DNA of 64,000 nucleotides from Cognatilysobacter terrigena (lineage in GTDB: Bacteria; Pseudomonadota; Gammaproteobacteria; Xanthomonadales; Xanthomonadaceae): assembly GCF_004361065.1 (NCBI RefSeq), contig NZ_SELT01000007.1, positions 53,064 through 117,063 of the forward strand. Reading direction: 5' to 3'. Positions 25,954-35,778 of the stretch are shown here, piece after piece. Position numbers and translations under genes: made by a program. A model generated the notes under the pieces. The model saw only the letters and a program-made list of their open reading frames with translations. It did no database searches and was not told the origin of the DNA. The first letter of the stretch is position 1. Each line of letters opens with the position of its first letter.

Positions 25954-27759
25954 TCAGCCCTTCTTCGCCTTCTGCTGCGGCACGAACTGTTCGCGCACCG
26001 CCTTGGCGAGCAGCTTCGGCGGCAGCAGGCCCTGGTCGAGCAGGAAGTCGTTGAAGGCCTTGCGGTCGAACTTGTCGCCGAGCGCGATCTCGGTTTCGGT
26101 GCGCAGCTGCATCAGCTGCGAGTAGCCGTAGAAGTAGCTGCCCGCCTGGCCCGGCGAATTCACCGAATAGCGATCGATTTCCTGGCGCGCCATCGCCTTC
26201 GACAGGCCGACCTTGTTCACCAGCCAGTTGAACGCGGTATCGCGATCGGTAAGGCCGAGGTTGATCATCGGATCGAGCATGGCGCGGCTCGCACGCAGCA
26301 GGCGCAACTGCTGCGCGATCAGCTGACCGTCGAGCGGCTCGTACGGCACCATCTCCGCCTCGGCGTACAGCGCCCAGCCTTCAACGTTGACCGAGTTAAA
26401 CGCGTAGAGCGTGCGCGCCAGCGAGATGCCGCGCTCGACCATCGCGGTGACCTGCAGCTCGTGGCCCGGACGGCCTTCGTGCGCGGACAGCGTCCACGCG
26501 CCAGCCGGGTAGTTGAAGTCGTCGTACGGGCCGTCGGCGCCCGCGTTCGGGTTCGACAGCGGCAGCACGAACACGCCCTGCTGGCCGGTGTTGCCGACCA
26601 GCGGCGCCGGGAGGAAGTGCGGCGCCGGCTGCGAGGCGTTTTCCGCCGGCGTGCCCACGCGCATCTGCATCGGACGGTTCGGCAGCTCGACGACGCGCTT
26701 CGCCGCGATCAGGCGATCGAGTTCCGGCATCACCACCGTGCGGTAATGCGCTTCGATCTTGTCGTCGGGGATCGGCGTCTTCTTGAGCTGGCGGATCACG
26801 GCGACGTAATCGGTGTCGTTCCAGCCGTGTTCCTTCGCGACCAGCGGCGCGATCTGCTGCATCGCGTTACGCGTTTCCGCGAACTCCATCTGCGCGCGTT
26901 CGATCAGCGTGCGCGGATCGATGTCGATGCCGACGTTCTTGAGCGCGAGCGAATACAGCTCCGGCGGCAGCGAATACGTCGTGCGCGCCTTCGGCAACAC
27001 GGTCGACTTGCTCCACGCGGCGTACTCGTCGAGCTGCTTGTCGAGCTGGGCCAGCGCCGGGCCCGCGTCGATCTTGTACTTGTCGAACAGTGCCTTGATG
27101 CCGGTCTGGTACGTCTTGAGGTTGTCGAGCGACTGCTGCACCTCGACCTGCGTCGGCATCAGCAGGCCGGCCTGGTCGCGCTCGTCGTAGCGCTGGCGCG
27201 CGAGCGTGGTCAGCGGCGTGCTGCCCGGCGCCATGCCGACATACGCCTGCAGGCGCTTCACCGCCATCGCGCGGCGCTCGGCCGGGGTCTGGTCGGAGAG
27301 CAGGCCCTGCAAGCCGCCGAACACGGTCTGGCCGACGTCGAGCCACGGGCGCGTCATCTTCTCGTTGACCGTGCTGGCTTCGATCGCGTCGTCGGCGGCC
27401 TCGATCAGGATCTCGAGGTCCTGGCGGACGTTCGGATCCTTTTCCGTCGCGAGCTTAGTCTTGAGCTCGTCGCGCGCCTTGGCGGTGGCGTCGCGATAGC
27501 GCGAGGCGTAGTTCGGGCCGTAGTCGAAGACCTTGTCGTCGAAGCCCGGCACGCCGAAGAACGAGAGCTGCTCCGGCTGGAACGGCGCCTGCGCCATCAG
27601 CAGGATCTGCGTGTACTGGTTGCTGCGCGCGACCCACGCCGGCGCGGGCTTGGCCGCCGGTCTGGCCGCGGCCTTCGCGGCGGGTGCAGCGGGCGCCGCG
27701 AGCGCGAGGCCCGGGGCGAGCAACGCGAGCGAAAGGGCGAGGACGAGGGGCTTGTGCAT
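25954..27759 (-). CDS. DUF885 family exported peptidase-like protein
   Basis: The 601-aa precursor has a signal peptide (MHKPLVLALSLALLAPGLALA) and an Ala/Pro-rich linker, then a largely helical DUF885 domain. The diagnostic metal-site motif HEGRPGHELQ is near residue 430 and is followed by VEGWALYAEAEMVPYE, the pattern of this zinc-metallopeptidase-like family. The start was set at the ATG at 27759 because the signal peptide begins there; the frame is open to 27828. The next gene on the strand is a DPP IV-type peptidase, which suggests peptide scavenging in the envelope. Confidence 0.87.
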   Translation of the reverse strand: MHKPLVLALSLALLAPGLALAAPAAPAAKAAARPAAKPAPAWVARSNQYTQILLMAQAPFQPEQLSFFGVPGFDDKVFDYGPNYASRYRDATAKARDELKTKLATEKDPNVRQDLEILIEAADDAIEASTVNEKMTRPWLDVGQTVFGGLQGLLSDQTPAERRAMAVKRLQAYVGMAPGSTPLTTLARQRYDERDQAGLLMPTQVEVQQSLDNLKTYQTGIKALFDKYKIDAGPALAQLDKQLDEYAAWSKSTVLPKARTTYSLPPELYSLALKNVGIDIDPRTLIERAQMEFAETRNAMQQIAPLVAKEHGWNDTDYVAVIRQLKKTPIPDDKIEAHYRTVVMPELDRLIAAKRVVELPNRPMQMRVGTPAENASQPAPHFLPAPLVGNTGQQGVFVLPLSNPNAGADGPYDDFNYPAGAWTLSAHEGRPGHELQVTAMVERGISLARTLYAFNSVNVEGWALYAEAEMVPYEPLDGQLIAQQLRLLRASRAMLDPMINLGLTDRDTAFNWLVNKVGLSKAMARQEIDRYSVNSPGQAGSYFYGYSQLMQLRTETEIALGDKFDRKAFNDFLLDQGLLPPKLLAKAVREQFVPQQKAKKG

Positions 27760-27883
27760 GGTCGAGGGGCTCCGGTGAGGCGTCGAGGATGGCGGGCCGG
27801 CCGGACGCGGCCATGCGCCGAAGGTCACGGCGATGCGATGGAGCGCACGCGCGCCGACGGCAGGTCGGCGCGCGCGGGGGACG

Positions 27884-30169
<2,286 letters not shown>

Positions 30170-30176
30170 TCAAGCG

Positions 30177-30182
30177 AGTGTA
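30177..30182 (-). promoter_or_regulatory. Putative -10 element (TACACT) of the DPP IV gene
   Basis: Read on the minus strand, TACACT lies 28 nt before the ATG at 30148, giving a short leader of about 22 nt. A GTGTGT-N6-ACACAC dyad (30192-30209) sits just upstream in the divergent region shared with bphO. Confidence 0.35.
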
Positions 30183-30191
30183 CGGGTCGCC

Positions 30192-30209
30192 GTGTGTGCG
30201 CAGACACAC
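30192..30209. promoter_or_regulatory. Inverted repeat between DPP IV and bphO genes
   Basis: GTGTGT and ACACAC are separated by 6 nt in the divergent promoter region, between the candidate -10 boxes of the two genes. It could be an operator, but a 6-bp dyad is weak evidence. Confidence 0.25.
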
Positions 30210-30231
30210 CGAACTGTCGACTCCGGACTGC

Positions 30232-30237
30232 TACCGT
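30232..30237 (+). promoter_or_regulatory. Putative -10 element (TACCGT) of bphO
   Basis: TACCGT ends 7 nt before the ATG at 30244, consistent with a leaderless bphO-bphP mRNA. No clear -35 is seen. Confidence 0.35.
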
Positions 30238-30243
30238 CGCCCG

Positions 30244-30789
30244 ATGTCCCCCCCCAACTCCCTGCGGTGGCGTCTGCGCGACGCGACCGCCGACGCCCAT
30301 GCCCGCGTCGATGCGCGCGTCGGGGACGCCTTCGACGACGTGGCCGGCTACGCCATGTTCCTGCGCGCCATGCACCGCTTCGTCGCCAACGCGCGGCACG
30401 TGCTCGGCGACGCCGACGATCTCGTCGCCTGTGAAGCCGCGCTGCTCGAGGACCTCAGTGTCGTCGGCAGCGCACCGGTGGACAGCGGCGAAGCACCGGC
30501 AACCACGCGCGACGATGCGCGCCTCGGCTGGCGCTACGTGATTGCGGGCTCCTCGCTCGGCGCGCGCGTATTGGTGCGGCGCGTCGAAGCGCTCGGCTTC
30601 GATGCCACGCGGGGCGCGCGCTACCTCACGCTCCACGCGCAGGGCGATGCCTGGCGTACGTTGTTGTCCACGCTCGACGCCCTGCGTCTGAGCCCCGGCG
30701 AGGAGCGCGCGGCATGTGCCGGCGCGAACGAAGCCTTCGCCTGCGTCGAGCGCTGCCTCGACAATGCACGTTACGGAGCTGTCGCATGA
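30244..30789 (+). CDS. bphO: Bacterial heme oxygenase BphO
   Basis: A 181-aa helical protein that opens heme to biliverdin, the bacteriophytochrome chromophore. The N-terminal LRWRLRDATADAHARVDARV carries the proximal His; the distal-helix glycine region appears as AGSSLGARVLVRRVE. Its ATGA overlap with bphP strongly supports the role. I start at 30244 because TACCGT lies 7 nt upstream and the family-like sequence begins there; the ATG at 30178 would add unrelated residues. Confidence 0.88.
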   Translation: MSPPNSLRWRLRDATADAHARVDARVGDAFDDVAGYAMFLRAMHRFVANARHVLGDADDLVACEAALLEDLSVVGSAPVDSGEAPATTRDDARLGWRYVIAGSSLGARVLVRRVEALGFDATRGARYLTLHAQGDAWRTLLSTLDALRLSPGEERAACAGANEAFACVERCLDNARYGAVA

Positions 30790-32507
30790 CCCGCTTGAAC
30801 ACCATCGACGCCGATGGCTGCGCGAAGGAACCGATCCATCTGTCCGGCGCGATCCAGGCGCACGGCTATCTCGTCAGCTGCGCGATGCCGGATTGGACCG
30901 TGCGCCAGACGTCCGCGAACATCGAAGACCTGCTCGGCGTTCCGGTCGACGAACTGCTCGGACGTTCGCTGCGCGACTACGCAAGCGAGGACGTGCTGCA
31001 GGCGATCCTCGACACGCTGTCGATGGTGACGCCGGGCAACGCGACCGCGCAGCGCGCGGGGCAGGCCAATCTCGGTCCGCTCGGCACGGCATGCGACCTC
31101 GTCGTGCACGTCGCCGACGATCTGGTGCATATCGAGATCGAACCGCGCTTCGAGCGCGGCATGTCGCCGCAGCCGACGGTGCTCGCGCAGTCGATGATCG
31201 CGGCCGTCGCGCACGAGCCGCCCGAAAACTTCCACGAGTTCGTGGCCGCGCAGGTGCGTGGGCTGACCGGCTACGACCGCGTGATGGTCTATCGCTTCCT
31301 GCACGACGGCACCGGCGACGTGATCGCCGAGTCGCGCGCGGACGACATGGAGGCCTACCTCGGCCTGCGTTTTCCCGCATCCGACATTCCGCCGCAGGCG
31401 CGCGCGCTGTACCTGCGCAATCGCCTGCGCGTGATTCCGGATGTCGACTACGAACCGGTGCCGATCGTGCCGGGCATGGTCGACGACGGTCGCCCGCTCG
31501 ATCTCTCGCAGCACGCGCTGCGCAGCGTCTCGCCGATCCACCTCGAATACCTGCGCAACATGGGCGTCGGTGCGTCGATGTCGATCTCGATCATCGCCGG
31601 TGGCCGCCTGTGGGGACTGGTCGCCTGCCATCACCGCGTGCCGCGGCTGGTGCCGCCGGCGATCCGCGCGGCCGCCGACCTGTTCGGCCTGTTCGTCTCG
31701 ATGCGCGTCGCGTCGGCCGAGCAGCAGAGGACGCTCGCGCATTTCGAGCACGCACAGCAGGTGCGCGACGCGCTGGTGCTGCGACTGACGCAGGCGCGCG
31801 ACTTCGACCGCGCGCTGACCGACGAGCTGCCGCTGCTCCGCACCGCACTCGGTGCGGACGGCGCCGCGCTGTGGTCGCAGTCGCGCTGGCATGCGAGCGG
31901 GCAAACGCCGGATCCACGCCGCGTGGCGGCGCTGGTCGACTGGTTGCAGCAGCAGGGCGCTGTCAGCGTCGCCGTGACCGACACCGCTGCCGACTGGGCC
32001 GCGCCCATGGACGGCGATGCCACCGCCGGCGTGCTCGCCCTGCGACTCGGCGCCGACGACTGGCTGCTTCTGTTCCGCGACGAACAGGTGCAGACCGTCA
32101 ACTGGGCGGGCGAGCCGGCGAAGGCGCTCGTCCCCACCGACGACGGCCTGCGCATCGCGCCGCGCCGTTCGTTCGCGGTCTGGCGCGAAAGCGTGCGCGG
32201 CCACAGCGCGCCGTGGAGCGACGCCGACCGCCGCGGCGCCGCGCGCCTGCACCAGGTGCTGACCGAGCAGCGCCGTCGCATCCAGACGCGCACCGACGTG
32301 CCCGCGCTCGACCAGCAGCGCCGGCAGGCCGCGATGGATGAGCGTCGCCAGCGCCTCGAGCAACTCTCGCAAATGCTCGAAGGGCTCAGCCATCTCGATC
32401 CCGGCGTCGGCGCGCGCCTCGACGCCGGCATCGCCGCGCTCGAGGACGAGCTGCAGCGTCTGGCCGAAGTCGCGCCGCTCGCGGATGTCGAGGAAGCCCT
32501 GCGCTGA
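30786..32507 (+). CDS. bphP: Bacteriophytochrome, photosensory core with a short coiled-coil tail
   Basis: Red/far-red photoreceptor, 573 aa. The PAS domain carries biliverdin-binding Cys12 (DADGCAKEPIH). The GAF domain has FPASDIPPQARALYLRN and SPIHLEYLRNMGVGASMS. The PHY domain has the tongue motif PRRSFAVWRES. After about residue 500 only some 70 residues remain, rich in Gln, Arg and Leu (RRQAAMDERRQRLEQLSQML), apparently a coiled coil. There is no histidine kinase, GGDEF, EAL or PAS9 output domain; Xanthomonas BphP is longer, with PAS9. Signalling may occur by partner binding. The chromophore comes from the coupled bphO. Confidence 0.9.
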   Translation: MTRLNTIDADGCAKEPIHLSGAIQAHGYLVSCAMPDWTVRQTSANIEDLLGVPVDELLGRSLRDYASEDVLQAILDTLSMVTPGNATAQRAGQANLGPLGTACDLVVHVADDLVHIEIEPRFERGMSPQPTVLAQSMIAAVAHEPPENFHEFVAAQVRGLTGYDRVMVYRFLHDGTGDVIAESRADDMEAYLGLRFPASDIPPQARALYLRNRLRVIPDVDYEPVPIVPGMVDDGRPLDLSQHALRSVSPIHLEYLRNMGVGASMSISIIAGGRLWGLVACHHRVPRLVPPAIRAAADLFGLFVSMRVASAEQQRTLAHFEHAQQVRDALVLRLTQARDFDRALTDELPLLRTALGADGAALWSQSRWHASGQTPDPRRVAALVDWLQQQGAVSVAVTDTAADWAAPMDGDATAGVLALRLGADDWLLLFRDEQVQTVNWAGEPAKALVPTDDGLRIAPRRSFAVWRESVRGHSAPWSDADRRGAARLHQVLTEQRRRIQTRTDVPALDQQRRQAAMDERRQRLEQLSQMLEGLSHLDPGVGARLDAGIAALEDELQRLAEVAPLADVEEALR

Positions 32508-32535
32508 TTGAGACGGGCCTGCGACGGCGGGCCCG

Positions 32536-32541
32536 TAAACT
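32536..32541 (+). promoter_or_regulatory. Putative -10 element (TAAACT) of uvrD
   Basis: TAAACT ends 7 nt before the ATG at 32548, so the transcript would be leaderless. It lies in the 40-nt gap after bphP. Confidence 0.42.
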
Positions 32542-32547
32542 GTCGGC

Positions 32548-34728
32548 ATGGATGTTTCCCACCTGCTCGACGCGCTGAATCCCGCGCAGCGCGAGGCCGT
32601 CTGCGCACCGCTCGGTCACTACCTCGTCCTCGCCGGCGCCGGCTCCGGCAAGACGCGCGTGCTCACGCACCGCATCGCCTGGCTCAACGAGGTCGAGCGC
32701 GTGCCGGTGCACGGCATCCTCGCGGTCACGTTCACCAACAAGGCCGCGGCGGAAATGCGGCATCGCGTCGACATGCAGCTCTCGTGCGGCGTGCGCGGCA
32801 TGTGGCTTGGCACGTTCCACGGCCTCGCGCACCGGCTGCTGCGCCTGCATTTCCAGCAGGCGAACCTGCCCGAAGGCTTCCAGGTGCTGGATTCGGACGA
32901 CCAGCTGCGCCTGATCAAGCGCGTCATGCAAGGGCTCGAACTGGACGAGACGCGCTACCCGCCGCGCCAGGCCGCGTGGTGGATCAACGCGCGCAAGGAC
33001 GAGGGCCGCCGCCCGCAGAACATCCAGGGCGGCGAGGACGAGTGGACCGATACCATGCGTCGCATCTACGCGGCCTATCAGGAGCGCTGCGACCGCGCCG
33101 GCCTCGTCGACTTCGCCGAACTGCTGCTGCGCGCGCATGAACTGCTGCGCGACCAATCGCAGCTGCTCGCCCACTACCGCAACCGCTTCAGGCAGATCCT
33201 GGTCGACGAATTCCAGGACACCAACGACATCCAGTACGCCTTCATCCGCGTGCTGGCGGGCGACACTGGCCAGGTGTTCGTCGTCGGCGACGACGACCAG
33301 GCCATCTATGGCTGGCGCGGCGCGAAGGTCGAGAATGTGCAGAAGTTCCTGCGCGATTTCGAGAGCGCGAAGACCATCCGTCTCGAACAGAACTACCGCT
33401 CGACCTCGACGATCCTCGACGCCGCGAACGCGGTGATCGCGCACAACCCCGGCCGCCTCGGCAAGAAGCTGTGGACCGATGTCGCCGGCGGCGATCCGAT
33501 CGACCTGTACGCCGCCTACAACGAGATCGACGAGGCGCGTTTCGTCGTCGAACGCGCCAAGCAGTGGGTGCAGGCGGGCGGCAGCTATCGCGATGTCGCG
33601 GTGCTGTATCGATCGAACGCACAGTCGCGCGCGTTCGAAGAAGTGCTGATCGGCGAGCAGGTGCCGTATCGCGTCTATGGCGGCCTGCGCTTCTTCGAGC
33701 GCGCCGAAATCAAGGACGCGCTCGCCTACCTGCGCCTGATCGCCAATCGCGCCGACGACGCCGCCTTCGAGCGCGCCGTCAACACGCCCGCACGCGGCAT
33801 CGGCGAACGCACGCTCGACGAAGTGCGTCGGCTCGCGCGCGCCGAAGGCTGGCCGCTCGCCGTCGCGGCGGTGAAGCTCACCACCGGCACCGCGCTCGCC
33901 GCACGTGCGCGCAACGCACTCGCAACCTTCCTCAAGCTGATCGACGACCTGCAGGCGGAATGCGTCGACCGCACGCTGCCGGAGAAGATCGACCACGTCC
34001 TGCTGCGCTCCGGCCTGCGCGAGTTCTATGCGCGCGAGCAGAAGGGCCAGCTCGATTCGCGCGTCGACAACCTCGACGAACTCGTGTCGGTGGCCTCGCG
34101 CTTCAACTATCGCGAGGAGGACGACGAGGAGCCCGACCTACCCGAACTCGTCGCGTTCCTGTCGTATGCCGCGCTCGAAGCCGGCGAAGGCCAGGCGCGC
34201 GCGGACCAGGACGGCGTGCAGCTGATGACGCTGCACAGCGCGAAGGGTCTCGAATTCCCGTTGGTATTCCTCGTCGGCCTCGAGGAAGGCCTGTTCCCCA
34301 ACAATCGTTCGGCCGAAGAAGCCGGGCGAATGGAAGAGGAACGTCGCCTCGCCTACGTCGGCATCACCCGCGCGCGCGAGAAGCTGGTGCTGAGCTACGC
34401 CGAGGCACGCCGCATCCACGGCATGGACATGTACGGCATGCCGTCACGGTTCCTGCGGGAGATCCCGACGTCACTCGTGCACGAAGTGCGACCGAAGGTG
34501 CAGGTGTCGCGCCCGGTCTACGGCGGCGGTGGCAATCGCCGCGTCGACAGTGGCATTACCGAAGCGCCCGCGATCCCGCTCGGTGCCTCGGTGCGTCATC
34601 CCACCTTCGGCACCGGCACCGTCACCGACGTCGAAGGCAGCGGCGCGCATGCGCGCGTGCAGGTGAATTTCGACGACGTCGGCAGCAAGTGGCTGGTGGC
34701 GGCGTTCGCGAACCTGCAACGAATCTGA
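32548..34728 (+). CDS. uvrD: DNA helicase II UvrD
   Basis: A 726-aa superfamily 1A 3'-5' helicase for nucleotide-excision and mismatch repair. The N-terminal LLDALNPAQREAVCAP and Walker A GAGSGKT (about residue 33), VDEFQDTNDIQ (motif II), DDDQAIYGWRGA (motif III), LEQNYRS (IV), TLHSAKGLEF (V) and VGITRAREKL (VI) are all present. The C-terminal tudor-like domain (SVRHPTFGTGTVTDVEGSG) is typical of UvrD/PcrA and absent from Rep, which is why I call UvrD. It has its own -10 candidate just upstream. Confidence 0.94.
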   Translation: MDVSHLLDALNPAQREAVCAPLGHYLVLAGAGSGKTRVLTHRIAWLNEVERVPVHGILAVTFTNKAAAEMRHRVDMQLSCGVRGMWLGTFHGLAHRLLRLHFQQANLPEGFQVLDSDDQLRLIKRVMQGLELDETRYPPRQAAWWINARKDEGRRPQNIQGGEDEWTDTMRRIYAAYQERCDRAGLVDFAELLLRAHELLRDQSQLLAHYRNRFRQILVDEFQDTNDIQYAFIRVLAGDTGQVFVVGDDDQAIYGWRGAKVENVQKFLRDFESAKTIRLEQNYRSTSTILDAANAVIAHNPGRLGKKLWTDVAGGDPIDLYAAYNEIDEARFVVERAKQWVQAGGSYRDVAVLYRSNAQSRAFEEVLIGEQVPYRVYGGLRFFERAEIKDALAYLRLIANRADDAAFERAVNTPARGIGERTLDEVRRLARAEGWPLAVAAVKLTTGTALAARARNALATFLKLIDDLQAECVDRTLPEKIDHVLLRSGLREFYAREQKGQLDSRVDNLDELVSVASRFNYREEDDEEPDLPELVAFLSYAALEAGEGQARADQDGVQLMTLHSAKGLEFPLVFLVGLEEGLFPNNRSAEEAGRMEEERRLAYVGITRAREKLVLSYAEARRIHGMDMYGMPSRFLREIPTSLVHEVRPKVQVSRPVYGGGGNRRVDSGITEAPAIPLGASVRHPTFGTGTVTDVEGSGAHARVQVNFDDVGSKWLVAAFANLQRI

Positions 34729-34732
34729 CGCG

Positions 34733-35350
34733 TCAGTCCGGCGCCTTCGCGCAGTTCTCGGCCGCGACGATCTCGCCGTCGATGTGCACGCGGTCGCAGG
34801 CGAGGATGACCTGCTGGCCGGGCGACAGCGTCTGCGCGAAGTCACGGGTCAGGCCGCGCAGCTCGACGGGCGCGAAGTTGCCCGCGGCGAAATGCGCGAC
34901 GGGTGAATCGGGGCCGTCGACGCGCACGTCGGCGACCATGCCCGTCACCAGCAGCGGCTGGCTGAACTGCGCGTCGGCCTTGGCGTGGTCGCCCGTGTAT
35001 TCGCCGGCCAGCTCGACCGCCGTGAACGTCGGACGGAACGCGGCGGCGGTGCGCACGAACGGCACGCTGCCTGGCGCGGCCTTCGTCGCGGCGTTGTCGC
35101 GCGTCGACGCGCCGGCGACGTAGAGCGCGGGCGACAGCACCAGCGCCGCGAGCAGCGAGGCGATGCCCGCGCGGGCGCCGCGACGCTTCATCGCGACGAT
35201 CGAGAACAGGATCGAGGCCGCGATCAGCGGCACGCCTGCACGCAAGGCGAGCTGCGGCACCGGCACGAACAGGGCGATCCAGCCGAGGACGAGCAACACC
35301 CAGGCGATCGGGGCCCAGGACTTCGAGGCCGGCGCGGCAACTGCATTCAT
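34733..35350 (-). CDS. Membrane protein with C-terminal OB-fold-like (tRNA_anti-like) domain
   Basis: A 205-aa protein with three N-terminal membrane helices (about residues 14-34, 36-52 and 63-80) and a soluble domain (AVELAGEYTGDHAKADAQFS; LLVTGMVADVRVDG; ELRGLTRDFAQTLSPGQQVI; CDRVHIDGEIVAAENC) that fits the OB-type fold of tRNA_anti-like proteins. Two Cys in the last 25 residues could pair if the domain is periplasmic. Function is unknown. The ATG at 35350 is preferred to the adjacent in-frame GTG because AGGAG is 7 nt upstream. It ends 4 nt from the uvrD stop. Confidence 0.65.
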   Translation of the reverse strand: MNAVAAPASKSWAPIAWVLLVLGWIALFVPVPQLALRAGVPLIAASILFSIVAMKRRGARAGIASLLAALVLSPALYVAGASTRDNAATKAAPGSVPFVRTAAAFRPTFTAVELAGEYTGDHAKADAQFSQPLLVTGMVADVRVDGPDSPVAHFAAGNFAPVELRGLTRDFAQTLSPGQQVILACDRVHIDGEIVAAENCAKAPD

Positions 35351-35390
35351 CACGAATCTCCTTGTCGATACGACGGCGCGTCGGCGCCCA

Positions 35391-35687
35391 TCACCAGGTG
35401 AAGATCTTGTACTGCACGGGATTGACCGGCCCGTCGCCGCGGCGGTGGTCGAGCCGCCCGTCGTTGTCGTCGTCGGTCAGGTAATAGGTGACGCCGTTCT
35501 TCGGCACGATCTTGACCACGCGCAGCAGGCCGGCGACGCGGTATTCGGACACGACGTCGCCGTTGTCCGCCGTGCGCGTGGTGACGTCCGCATTGTTCAG
35601 TGCGAGCGTCGGGTCGTCGGCCGCCGACATCGACGCGCAGCCTGCGAGCAGCGCGAGGCCGAGGAGCAGGGGAGCGGTGCGGGACAT
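35391..35687 (-). CDS. DUF2782 putative lipoprotein
   Basis: A 98-aa exported protein. The N-terminus MSRTAPLLLGLALLAGCAS is a lipoprotein signal with the lipobox LAGC. The mature part (NGDVVSEYRVAGLLRVVKIV; GVTYYLTDDDNDGRLDHR) matches the short DUF2782 family, which is commonly encoded divergently from polA in gammaproteobacteria, as here. The acidic DDDNDGR stretch could bind a cation. Upstream are GGAGG and a TATGCT box (minus strand, near 35712-35717). Function is unknown. Confidence 0.78.
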   Translation of the reverse strand: MSRTAPLLLGLALLAGCASMSAADDPTLALNNADVTTRTADNGDVVSEYRVAGLLRVVKIVPKNGVTYYLTDDDNDGRLDHRRGDGPVNPVQYKIFTW

Positions 35688-35766
35688 GGCGGACCTCCGG
35701 GCGGGCGCCCAGCATACGGCCGCCCGCCCGTGAACGCGCGGCGCAGGGTGCGCGACGGGCGCGGCC

Positions 35767-35772
35767 TACAAT
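35767..35772 (+). promoter_or_regulatory. Putative -10 element (TACAAT) of polA
   Basis: TACAAT, one base from the sigma-70 consensus, ends 7 nt before the polA ATG at 35779. The mRNA would start on or next to the start codon. No Shine-Dalgarno precedes the ATG. Confidence 0.48.
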
Positions 35773-35778
35773 CGCCGG

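Noticed and set aside
32508..32541. TTGAGA and TAAACT as a full sigma-70 promoter for uvrD
   Set aside because: The spacing is 22 bp, too long for a standard -35/-10 pair, so only the -10 was kept.
33471..35123. 550-codon frame overlapping uvrD
   Set aside because: Out-of-frame reading of uvrD; all helicase motifs are in the other frame.
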